From an uncultured Clostridia bacterium (GTDB lineage Bacteria; Bacillota_A; Clostridia; Christensenellales; Aristaeellaceae), in assembly GCA_947166205.1 (NCBI GenBank), contig CAMVDI010000084.1:1-7489 (forward strand): a stretch of 7,489 nucleotides of DNA. The letters run 5' to 3'. Positions 1 to 5,780 of the stretch are shown here, piece by piece (within the stretch, counting starts at the first letter, position 1; each line of letters starts with the position of its first letter). The notes below the pieces were generated by a model, which was not told where the DNA came from, did no database searches, and saw only the letters and a list, made by a program, of their open reading frames with translations. The translations under genes and the position numbers were made by a program.

Positions 1-1
1 C

Positions 2-1003
2 GCCCTTTGCGCGATGCTGTACGCCGCTCCCGCGGGCGCGGAGAAGCCGAAGGAAGCGGAATCAGCCGTCACGCTGAACAAGACCCTGGATGACTACATC
101 CCCCGGAAGGATCACTATACCTTTTATTTCACCTACAAGACCGTCCATGCCTGGTGGGACGCGGTGGCCATGGGGATGGAGGACGCCCAGCGGCAGTATC
201 TGGACCGGGGAATCACGATTGATTACGAATACATGGCTCCGGCGTTTTTTTCCGCGGAGGACCAGAAGGAGCGCCTTCGGGCCGCCGCGCAGAGGGGATA
301 CGACGTGATCGGCGTTGACGTGGCGGATGAGGAGGCGATTTCCCCGCTGCTGGATGAGCTGGCGGACGCCGGAGTCCGCGTGATGACCTTTTCAAGCTCG
401 GACGCGGCTCCGGGCTGCAGGCGCATCGCTTACGTGGGAAACACGCACAACTATGAAGACGGCGCCATGCTCGCCCGGGCCCTTTGTGAAAAACTCGGCG
501 GGAAGGGCAAGGTCGCGGTGCTGGTGGGAAGCAACGGCGCTCCCTGCCACGAAGAGCGGGCCAGCGGCGCGCGGGATACGGTCGCCCAGTATCCGGAGAT
601 GGAAATCGTCGCCGTTGAATACGATCAGGACAGCGTGGACCTGGCGAGGGAGCTGACGCTGCGGATCCTGAAGGATCATCCGGATCTGGCGGGCCTGATC
701 TGCTGCAACATGAGCAATCCGGTTGGCGCTGCGCGGGCCGTGACCGAAACGGGGGCCCAGCCGGTCATTGTGGGCATGGACCATGACCGGGAAGCGCTGC
801 ACGATCTGCGGGACGGGGTGATCTACTGCCTGGGTATACAGGACTGCTATTCCATCGGCTTTGACACCCTGCAGACCGCCGTCAAGATCGCGGACGGCCA
901 TAACCCCGGAGAACTGTATCCGGAGCGGATGGGAGAAACAACCACCATCATCTATCAGCAGGATGCGGCGAAGATGCTCGAGCTGCTTTACGGCGAATTC
1001 TGA
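2..1003 (+). CDS. Periplasmic sugar-type substrate-binding protein, 5' end missing
   Basis: Type 1 periplasmic-binding-protein fold (Peripla_BP_4-like, ribose/galactose-binding style), expected to bind a small solute, probably a sugar, outside the membrane. The frame is open from base 2. The first residues (ALCAMLYAAPAGA) look like the end of a signal peptide with cleavage near the AGA, so the true start lies upstream and the ATG at base 14 is unlikely to be used. Family hallmarks are a first lobe with the GYDVIGVDVADEEAI stretch, the YVGNTHNYEDGAMLA hinge-region pattern, and a second lobe ending in VGMDHDREAL followed by an IQDCYSIGFDTLQTA segment. About 330 residues are present, which is close to a whole mature protein. 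No permease or ATPase gene follows. The next gene, 15 bases on, is a diguanylate cyclase, which suggests a sensory rather than a purely transport role (inference). The ligand cannot be told from sequence. Confidence 0.85.
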   Translation, partial: ALCAMLYAAPAGAEKPKEAESAVTLNKTLDDYIPRKDHYTFYFTYKTVHAWWDAVAMGMEDAQRQYLDRGITIDYEYMAPAFFSAEDQKERLRAAAQRGYDVIGVDVADEEAISPLLDELADAGVRVMTFSSSDAAPGCRRIAYVGNTHNYEDGAMLARALCEKLGGKGKVAVLVGSNGAPCHEERASGARDTVAQYPEMEIVAVEYDQDSVDLARELTLRILKDHPDLAGLICCNMSNPVGAARAVTETGAQPVIVGMDHDREALHDLRDGVIYCLGIQDCYSIGFDTLQTAVKIADGHNPGELYPERMGETTTIIYQQDAAKMLELLYGEF

Positions 1004-1018
1004 GGAAGGAGCGCAGAA

Positions 1019-2473
1019 GTGAAACAGTCCCGCCTTTTGTTGACCCTGGCCGGCGCCGTGATTGTCGTCATTCTCGTGACCGGCGCCACCGTCTGGATGA
1101 GCCGCGGCGCTCAGCACGCGACGGACGCCGCCGTGGAGCAGATCAGCTTTTTTTACCTGGACGAGCTGGCCGGCCGCCGCAGCCAGGTTATCAGCCGCTT
1201 CTTCGACTCCCAGGAGGAAGAGATGAAGCGGGCCGTATCCCTGATGACGCCGGAGGTCCTCTCCTCCCAGGAGAGCCTGCGGGCCTATATTGGCAGCGTT
1301 GAGGATCTGCTGGGGCTGTCCCGGTTCGCGGTGGTGGACGAGGACAACACGGTCTATACGGAGCATTCCACCTACATGGGCGGAAGCCGCTACACCTTCC
1401 TGTCCGGGGAAGAGTCCGGGACCCGGTCCATCACCACCACCAGCACCTACGGCGGTACCAAGGAAATCTGCCTGGCGATTCCGCTGCGGGATCAGTACCT
1501 GATGGGAAAGCGGCTGAAAACCTGCTTTATCGAGATCCAGATGAGCGACATCGTGAGCATGCTCGCCTTCAATGCCGAGGAGAGCGGAACCCATTTCAGC
1601 CTTTACTATGAGAACGGCGCCAACCTGACGGGGCTCGACTTCGGACCTTTCGGGGTCAACAGGAACCTGCTCCGGGAAATGGCGGAAATCCTGACGGAGG
1701 AGGAAGCCCGGTCCCTCCGCAGCGACTTTGAAAACTCCGCCGCGGGAGCGGCGGAGTTCATCCAGGCGGGCAGCGATCAGATGTTTTATTATTCACCGAT
1801 CCCCGAAACCGGGTGGATGATCACCGTGCTGATCAACAAAAACCTGATCCATGACCAGGTGGACGGAATCCAGCGGGAGACCATGACGCGAAGCACGATC
1901 CAGATTATCGTCACCTGCGTTTCACTGCTTGCCTTTTTCTTCATGTTTGTCATGATGGAAAGACAGGAATCCAGAAAGAAGATTGAGGCCCAGCGGAAGC
2001 TGGCCACCCGGGACGCCCAGACCGGCGTCGGCAACAAGTACGCCTTTGCCCAGAAGGAGGCGGCGGTGGACGCCGACATCCGGAAAGGCAGCGCCGAGCC
2101 TTTTGCCATCCTGGTCTGCGATCTGAACGGGCTCAAGCATGTGAACGATACGCAGGGCCATACCGCGGGAGACGACTATATCCGCGAGGCGAGCCGGCTG
2201 ATCTGCGGGCTGTATGATCACAGCCCGGTCTACCGGATCGGCGGCGACGAGTTTGCCGTTTTCCTGCGGGGATCGGATTATGAGCGGCGGGAGGAACTGA
2301 TGGAGACGCTGACCCGGACGGTCGAAGAAAACGCGGAAAACGGCCGCGTCGTGGTCGCGGCCGGCATGGCGGACTTTGAACCGGAGGATGAGCGGCTCCA
2401 CGATGTTTTCAACCGGGCGGACGGCCGGATGTACGCGCGGAAACGGCAGCTGAAGCAGCGGACCGGGCTCTGA
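1019..2473 (+). CDS. Membrane-bound diguanylate cyclase (Cache-like sensor plus GGDEF domain)
   Basis: Predicted to make cyclic di-GMP from two GTP in response to an extracytoplasmic signal. The 484-residue protein has one N-terminal membrane helix (about residues 5-27), a large outer sensor region (about 30-285), a second helix (about 291-313), then a GGDEF domain beginning near LATRDAQTG (residue 328). The sensor ends in a YYSPIPETGWMITV stretch around W266, typical of Cache domains. The catalytic domain keeps the metal-binding D368 in DLNGLKHVND and an intact GGDEF at 408-412, so activity is expected. The position of the inhibitory RxxD I-site, just upstream of GGDEF, reads YDHS, so product feedback inhibition through that site is probably absent. 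The start is GTG, chosen because AAGGAG at 1006-1011 lies seven bases upstream. It is probably co-transcribed with the preceding binding protein, which may present ligand to the Cache domain (inference). No EAL or HD-GYP domain is attached. Confidence 0.92.
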   Translation: MKQSRLLLTLAGAVIVVILVTGATVWMSRGAQHATDAAVEQISFFYLDELAGRRSQVISRFFDSQEEEMKRAVSLMTPEVLSSQESLRAYIGSVEDLLGLSRFAVVDEDNTVYTEHSTYMGGSRYTFLSGEESGTRSITTTSTYGGTKEICLAIPLRDQYLMGKRLKTCFIEIQMSDIVSMLAFNAEESGTHFSLYYENGANLTGLDFGPFGVNRNLLREMAEILTEEEARSLRSDFENSAAGAAEFIQAGSDQMFYYSPIPETGWMITVLINKNLIHDQVDGIQRETMTRSTIQIIVTCVSLLAFFFMFVMMERQESRKKIEAQRKLATRDAQTGVGNKYAFAQKEAAVDADIRKGSAEPFAILVCDLNGLKHVNDTQGHTAGDDYIREASRLICGLYDHSPVYRIGGDEFAVFLRGSDYERREELMETLTRTVEENAENGRVVVAAGMADFEPEDERLHDVFNRADGRMYARKRQLKQRTGL

Positions 2474-2540
2474 CCGGAACGGCCAGGCGGGGAAAACGGG
2501 AAAGATTCCTCCTTCGGGGCGGCCCGGCGGAAAACGGGGC

Positions 2541-2939
2541 TTACTCCTTCTCCCGGGCGGCTCGGCAGCCGAGACGGTATTCGGTGGGCGTGCAGCCTTC
2601 CGTCTTTCTGAAGACATGGGAGAAATGGGACGGGGAAACGAAGCCGACAGCCTCCCCGATGTCCGAGACGCTTCTGTCCGTATCCCGCAGCAGCTGCCTG
2701 GCGTGCTCGCAGCGTACCCGGTTATGATAGGCCAGGGGGGTAAACCCGATGGTCTTTCTGAAGACCCGCAGAAGGTAGCTTCCGTTTACAAACAGCTCGC
2801 CGGCGATGGCCTGCAGCGAAAAGGACTCTCTATAGTGGGACTCGATATATTCCCGGGCGGAATGAGCCAATTGCTCTCCGCCCGTCTTTTTTTTGCGCGC
2901 TTCCCCCGTGGAATTCTGTGAATTCTGCTGGCCTGCCAT
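2541..2939 (-). CDS. Short AraC-family transcriptional regulator, DNA-binding domain only
   Basis: A 132-residue protein consisting almost entirely of the AraC/XylS C-terminal DNA-binding domain with its two helix-turn-helix units. The first lies around SLQAIAGELFVNGSYLLRVFRKTIG and the second is SVSDIGEAVGFVSPSHFSHVFRKTEG, followed by the family's closing CTPTEYR. The N-terminal 25 to 30 residues are polar and lysine-rich, with no ligand-binding or receiver domain, so any signal must come from a partner or from the protein's own abundance. The reading frame is open further upstream to an ATG at 3014, but that start would sit within the proposed promoter and has no good ribosome site. The ATG at 2939 has GGGAGG nine bases before it, so it was chosen. 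The gene is divergent from the iron-transport operon and convergent with the diguanylate cyclase. Only 67 bases without a clear terminator separate the two stop codons. Control of the iron operon is plausible by position but unproven. Confidence 0.85.
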   Translation of the reverse strand: MAGQQNSQNSTGEARKKKTGGEQLAHSAREYIESHYRESFSLQAIAGELFVNGSYLLRVFRKTIGFTPLAYHNRVRCEHARQLLRDTDRSVSDIGEAVGFVSPSHFSHVFRKTEGCTPTEYRLGCRAAREKE

Positions 2940-2959
2940 GCCGGACTGCCTCCCTTCCG

Positions 2960-2969
2960 GTTCCGGAAC
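2960..2969. repeat. 10-base perfect palindrome in the AraC gene leader
   Basis: GTTCCGGAAC reads identically on both strands and lies just upstream of the AraC gene's ribosome-binding site (GGGAGG on the minus strand, 2949-2954). It also overlaps a tandem TTCCGG repeat at 2955-2966. It could be an operator for self-regulation or chance in GC-rich DNA. Confidence 0.3.
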
Positions 2970-3004
2970 TTCCTGATAATTAGAAACTTTTAACCGGCTT
3001 TTCG

Positions 3005-3033
3005 ATTTTAGCATAAACTAATCCGCTTGACTA
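3005..3033 (-). promoter_or_regulatory. Putative sigma-A promoter for the AraC-type gene
   Basis: Read on the minus strand, the -35 is TAGTCA (3033-3028) and the -10 is TAAAAT (3010-3005), with a 17-base spacer. This predicts a transcript start near 2998 and a leader of about 60 bases before the ATG at 2939, which supports that start over the ATG at 3014. The surrounding DNA is markedly AT-rich compared with the rest of the window. Confidence 0.5.
3008..3021. promoter_or_regulatory. Candidate DtxR/IdeR-type operator at the AraC promoter
   Basis: TTAG-CATAAA-CTAA has the TTAG-N6-CTAA spacing of one dimer half of the DtxR/IdeR iron box. It overlaps the proposed -10 and spacer of the minus-strand AraC promoter, where a bound repressor would block transcription. 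The same exact pattern recurs at the iron-operon promoter 138 bases away. The binding protein is inferred and is not encoded in this window. Confidence 0.45.
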
Positions 3034-3105
3034 CTGCCGGACAGAAAAAACAAGAAAACATTTCCTCGCAAACATATTAATCAGTTAGAAATAGTCAATA
3101 TCAGG

Positions 3106-3135
3106 ATAGCACATTCGCGAAAAATGTGATATGAT
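3106..3135 (+). promoter_or_regulatory. Putative extended -10 promoter of the iron-uptake operon
   Basis: A TGATATGAT block at 3127-3135 forms an extended -10 (TGn followed by TATGAT). The best -35 is weak (ATAGCA at 3106-3111, 18-base spacer), as is common with extended -10 elements. The predicted transcript start is near 3142, directly in front of the TTAG-N6-CTAA site, giving a leader of about 90 bases to the ATG at 3233. Confidence 0.55.
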
Positions 3136-3142
3136 GCATCGT

Positions 3143-3162
3143 GCGTTAGATAAGGCTAACGC
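3143..3162. promoter_or_regulatory. Candidate iron-box operator (DtxR/IdeR type) of the FTR1 operon
   Basis: A perfect 7-base inverted repeat, GCGTTAG and CTAACGC, is separated by six bases. Bases 3146-3164 match 15 of the 19 positions of the known DtxR/IdeR consensus (TTAGGTTAG-S-CTAACCTAA). The left dimer site TTAG-N6-CTAA is exact and the right one is degenerate. It covers about +1 to +20 of the predicted transcript, a classic place for repression, and the first gene of the operon is an iron permease. As RNA the same bases could form a hairpin at the very 5' end of the message, which is an alternative reading. Confidence 0.6.
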
Positions 3163-3192
3163 AAAAATGAGCCTGAATGAGGATCTGAATGG

Positions 3193-3209
3193 GGGACGGT
3201 GCGCGTCCC
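3193..3209 (+). repeat. Small hairpin in the leader of the FTR1 gene
   Basis: GGGACG (3193-3198) and CGTCCC (3204-3209) form a 6-base stem with a five-base loop, ending 23 bases before the ATG and just upstream of the purine-rich ribosome site (3210-3227). It is not followed by a T-tract, so it is not a terminator. It may influence translation or be incidental. Confidence 0.3.
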
Positions 3210-3232
3210 GGAGAAGGAGAGGAAGGACAGGC

Positions 3233-4990
3233 ATGCAGGTGAGCAGACGGATTTTCAGCGCGTTATGCGGCCTGATCGTTGTTTTTCTGGCGCTTTCGTC
3301 CGCCGGCATGGCGGAGGAAGGCGCCTCCACCCGCTGGGCGGACGCGGCGGACGAGATCGACAGGTTTCTGGACGCCGCCTTTGAAGCGTATCTGGACGGC
3401 GACGCGGACACCGCGTATCAGAATGTCAGCAACGCCTACTTCCGGGTCTATGAAACCACCGGATTTGAGCGGCAGACCATGAGCTACGTCAGCGGAAACC
3501 GGAAGAACGCGGTTGAAATGCAGTTCTCCGCGTGCAAGGCCGCCGTCAGGAAGGAAAACCAGACCCAGGAGACGAAGGTGTCGGTCCGCAGCGCCCTGAC
3601 CAAGCTGAAGACCATGATCCGGGAGGACGGCAACAAGCTGGCCGCCATGCAGGGAGGCGTTCAGAGCGAAACCAAATTCTACCGGCGGGGCGAGCTGGTT
3701 TCCGCGGATCCCTATCCGGAGTACTCGGCGGATCCGAACGCCGCGGCGAAATATGAAAACTGGTACGAGGCGGCGACGCTGGTCAAGGAGCTGCTGGACA
3801 CCGCCTATCTGGCCTACCTGGACAAGGACTTCGCGGCGGCGCTGGACAATCTGAACACGGCGTACTACTCCGTGTATGAGGAGTCCGGGCTGTCCCACGC
3901 GATTTACACTGACCTTTCCATCCAGGAAAGGCAGACGATGGAAAAAAGCTTTTCCGAACTGCGGAGCCTGGTGGCCTCCGGAGAGGAAAAGTATCAGAAG
4001 AACAAGTTCCGCACCACGACGGACCGGGCGAAGAACAATATTCTGAAGTTCGCCCGGACCATCGACACGAAGAACGCGGAAGCCGCCGGAGCCGCGGAAG
4101 CGGCCGCGGGGGCCGAAGCGGCGGCGGAAGGCGAAACCGCCCAGGAGGCCCCCGGCGATCCGAAGCTGCTGACCTTCCTCGGCGCTTTCGGCATCATCGT
4201 CCGCGAAGGGCTGGAAGCGATCCTGGTGCTCGCGGCGATCATCGCCTACCTGGTGAAGAGCGGAAACGCCCGCAGCGTGAAGAATGTCTACATCGGCGCC
4301 GCGGCCGGCATCGCGGCCAGCTTCGCGGCGGCGGCGGTTCTGGCCTGGGCCAAGCAGGCTTTTGTCGGCGCCGGCCTGGCCCAGGAGATCATCGAGGGCA
4401 TCACCGCGCTGATCGCGGTATGCGTCCTCTTCTATGTCAGCAACTGGATGATCTCCAAGGCGGAGGCCGAGAGCTGGAGCCGGTTTATCGACGGAAAGGT
4501 TCAGTCCTCGGTGGAGCAGGGAAGCTCCTTCGCGCTGGCCTTTACCGCTTTCCTGAGTGTTTTCCGGGAGGGCGCCGAGGTGGTCCTGTTCTATCAGCCC
4601 ATGCTCAGCGAGGGCAATCCCGGAATGGTCTGGGCCGGGTTCGGCGCCGGATGCGTGCTGCTGGTCTTTGTCTATCTGGCCATCACGAAGCTTTCGATCA
4701 AACTGCCGATCAAAGTCTTCTTTACGGCCACTTCCATCCTGATGGCCGTGATGTGCGTCAGCTTCCTGGGAAGCGGCATCAAGGAGCTGGCGGAAGGCAA
4801 TGTCTTTGACCTGACGCTGAACGTGCCCGGAATCCCGGAGAATGACGTCATCCAGATCTTCGGCATCTATCCCTGGATGGAAACGCTGGTGCCGCAGCTG
4901 ATTCTGGCGATCATCCTGCTGATCACCTTCATGATCGCCCATTACCGCGGGAAGATCAACGCCCTGAAGGCCCGGATCCCGCAATCCTGA
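3233..4990 (+). CDS. FTR1/EfeU-family high-affinity iron permease with duplicated periplasmic domain
   Basis: Inner-membrane iron permease of 585 residues. A signal peptide (residues 1-27, cut after AGMA) leads into an extracytoplasmic region of about 250 residues. This region contains two related helical units, near 43-80 (FLDAAFEAYLDGD...NAYFRVYETTG) and 185-222 (LLDTAYLAYLDKD...TAYYSVYEESG). An alanine-rich linker (about 282-306) joins it to seven predicted membrane helices between about 316 and 570. Both signature iron-translocation motifs are intact: REGLE at 324-328 and REGAE at 445-449. The ATG at 3233 was chosen because it starts a proper signal peptide and follows GGAAGG. The frame stays open to 3131, but that upstream ATG lies inside the promoter's -10. 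This is the first gene of an operon with P19, DUF2318 and FtsX-type genes, as in the Campylobacter p19 locus, where FTR1 is thought to move iron received from P19. Iron repression is likely, judging from the operator at 3143-3162. Confidence 0.93.
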   Translation: MQVSRRIFSALCGLIVVFLALSSAGMAEEGASTRWADAADEIDRFLDAAFEAYLDGDADTAYQNVSNAYFRVYETTGFERQTMSYVSGNRKNAVEMQFSACKAAVRKENQTQETKVSVRSALTKLKTMIREDGNKLAAMQGGVQSETKFYRRGELVSADPYPEYSADPNAAAKYENWYEAATLVKELLDTAYLAYLDKDFAAALDNLNTAYYSVYEESGLSHAIYTDLSIQERQTMEKSFSELRSLVASGEEKYQKNKFRTTTDRAKNNILKFARTIDTKNAEAAGAAEAAAGAEAAAEGETAQEAPGDPKLLTFLGAFGIIVREGLEAILVLAAIIAYLVKSGNARSVKNVYIGAAAGIAASFAAAAVLAWAKQAFVGAGLAQEIIEGITALIAVCVLFYVSNWMISKAEAESWSRFIDGKVQSSVEQGSSFALAFTAFLSVFREGAEVVLFYQPMLSEGNPGMVWAGFGAGCVLLVFVYLAITKLSIKLPIKVFFTATSILMAVMCVSFLGSGIKELAEGNVFDLTLNVPGIPENDVIQIFGIYPWMETLVPQLILAIILLITFMIAHYRGKINALKARIPQS

Positions 4991-4996
4991 TACCCC

Positions 4997-5050
4997 CACG
5001 GCGCGTAAACCCGAAGGCTTTTTCGGAGCCTCTCCCCCGCGCGCGCCGTG
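4997..5050 (+). repeat. Long inverted repeat between the FTR1 and P19 genes
   Basis: CACGGCGCG (4997-5005) and CGCGCCGTG (5042-5050) are perfect 9-base arms starting six bases after the FTR1 stop. The enclosed bases can form one of two mutually exclusive small hairpins: CCGAA/TTCGG (5011-5015 with 5022-5026) or AGGCT/AGCCT (5015-5019 with 5027-5031). No U-tract follows, so full termination is unlikely. A role in mRNA 3'-end protection or processing between the genes is more plausible. Confidence 0.5.
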
Positions 5051-5089
5051 CCGGATATACAAAAAACCAGAGAAAAGGAGAGTTTTCCC

Positions 5090-5641
5090 ATGAAAAAGTT
5101 TTTTGCCCTGATGATGGCCGCGATGATGCTCTTTGCTGTTTCCGCCGTTTCCCTGGCGGAAGAAGCCGGTTTCGATGAATATGAGCTGGGTGTTGAAGGC
5201 GAACAGGACGTGGATTTCATGACGATGTCCATGGTCTATTTCCAGCCCGTCGACATGGCTCCCGCCGAGAACGCGACCCCCAAGGAAGGTTCTGACCTGC
5301 ACATCGAAGTGGACCTGACCGCCAATGAGAACCCCTATGGCTTCCCCGTGGACGGCTGGGTGCCCTATCTGAGCATTGATTTCGTCATCAAGGATCTGGA
5401 AGGCAAGGAAGTCTATTCCGGTTCCATGATGCCCATGGCCGCTTCCGACGGACCCCACTACGGAAACAACATCCCGCTGGCCGAGGGCGAGTACACCATC
5501 ACGCTGTACATCAAGAGCCCCGCTGAGAACGGCTATCTGCTGCATGTGGACTCCGAGACCGGCGTCGAAGCCAAGGACGGCTTCTGGACCGAGCCCCTCG
5601 AAGTCACCTGGACCGGCTGGAAATTTGTCAAGGAGTGGTAA
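5090..5641 (+). CDS. P19/Tp34-family periplasmic iron-binding protein
   Basis: Exported metal-binding protein of the P19 (Campylobacter), Tp34 (Treponema) and FetP (E. coli) family, Pfam Fe2+ transport protein, which supplies iron to an FTR1 permease. It has 183 residues with a signal peptide cut after VSLA (residue 23). No lipobox cysteine is present, so it is soluble or held by a partner. The known metal site of the family is fully conserved: H71 and E73 in DLHIEVDL, M116 and H123 in MAASDGPHYG, and H152 in LLHVDSETG. The YFQPVDM stretch near the N-terminus is also typical. The start at 5090 follows AAAAGGAG (5073-5080) and begins the signal peptide. An in-frame ATG does not occur earlier and the upstream GTG at 5048 lies in the inverted repeat. 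Proline codons are almost all CCC (10 of 11), unlike the mixed CCC/CCG use in the upstream FTR1 gene, which hints at high expression. Confidence 0.95.
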   Translation: MKKFFALMMAAMMLFAVSAVSLAEEAGFDEYELGVEGEQDVDFMTMSMVYFQPVDMAPAENATPKEGSDLHIEVDLTANENPYGFPVDGWVPYLSIDFVIKDLEGKEVYSGSMMPMAASDGPHYGNNIPLAEGEYTITLYIKSPAENGYLLHVDSETGVEAKDGFWTEPLEVTWTGWKFVKEW

Positions 5642-5680
5642 TCAGCCTCCGGACTCTGCCTGATACAGGATTCCTTTCAA

Positions 5681-5738
5681 CCGGTGCGCCGGCCGCGGGG
5701 GCGCGGGTCCGTCCGGACCCGCGTCGGCGGCGCGCCGG
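5681..5738 (+). repeat. Nested GC-rich double hairpin between the P19 and DUF2318 genes
   Basis: An outer stem pairs 5681-5691 with 5728-5738 (11 pairs, one of them G-U). Inside it a perfect inverted repeat joins CGCGGGTCCG (5702-5711) to CGGACCCGCG (5714-5723), with two bases between. The sequence after the outer stem is moderately T-rich (TTCCGTTTGTT from 5741) but has no clean T-tract. It begins 39 bases after the P19 stop and ends 30 bases before the ribosome site of the next gene. It may act as a leaky terminator or a stabilising 3' structure for the P19 message (inference). Confidence 0.6.
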
Positions 5739-5780
5739 GCTTCCGTTTGTTCAAGAACTGTTTTCTTCGGAGGTCTTTCC

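Noticed and set aside
392..1594. A 400-codon minus-strand open frame opposite the binding protein and cyclase genes
   Set aside because: Low-complexity His/Gly/Pro-rich product with no family pattern. It spans two clear plus-strand genes.
2474..2540. Terminator between the convergent cyclase and AraC genes
   Set aside because: GC-rich with some repeated GGCGG/CCGG bits, but no clear stem with a T-tract on either strand.
2974..2980. TGATAAT as a Fur box half-site
   Set aside because: The opposite half matches only 3 of 7 positions, so it does not make a credible 7-1-7 Fur site. The same bases overlap a better TTAG-N6-TTAA pattern.
3131..3232. N-terminal extension of the FTR1 protein from the ATG at 3131
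   Set aside because: The ATG lies within the -10 element and before the predicted transcript start. The extension is arginine-rich and would bury the signal peptide, and the ATG at 3233 has a good ribosome site.
4074..4140. Repeated GCC/GCG/GAA run as a DNA tandem repeat
   Set aside because: It is best explained as the codons of an alanine/glutamate-rich protein linker. There is no regular repeat unit.
3263..5545. A 760-codon open frame on the minus strand opposite the FTR1 and P19 genes
   Set aside because: Its product is rich in His, Gly, Arg and Asp with no recognisable domain. It mirrors well-identified genes on the plus strand and crosses the gap between them. GC-rich third positions commonly give such antisense frames.
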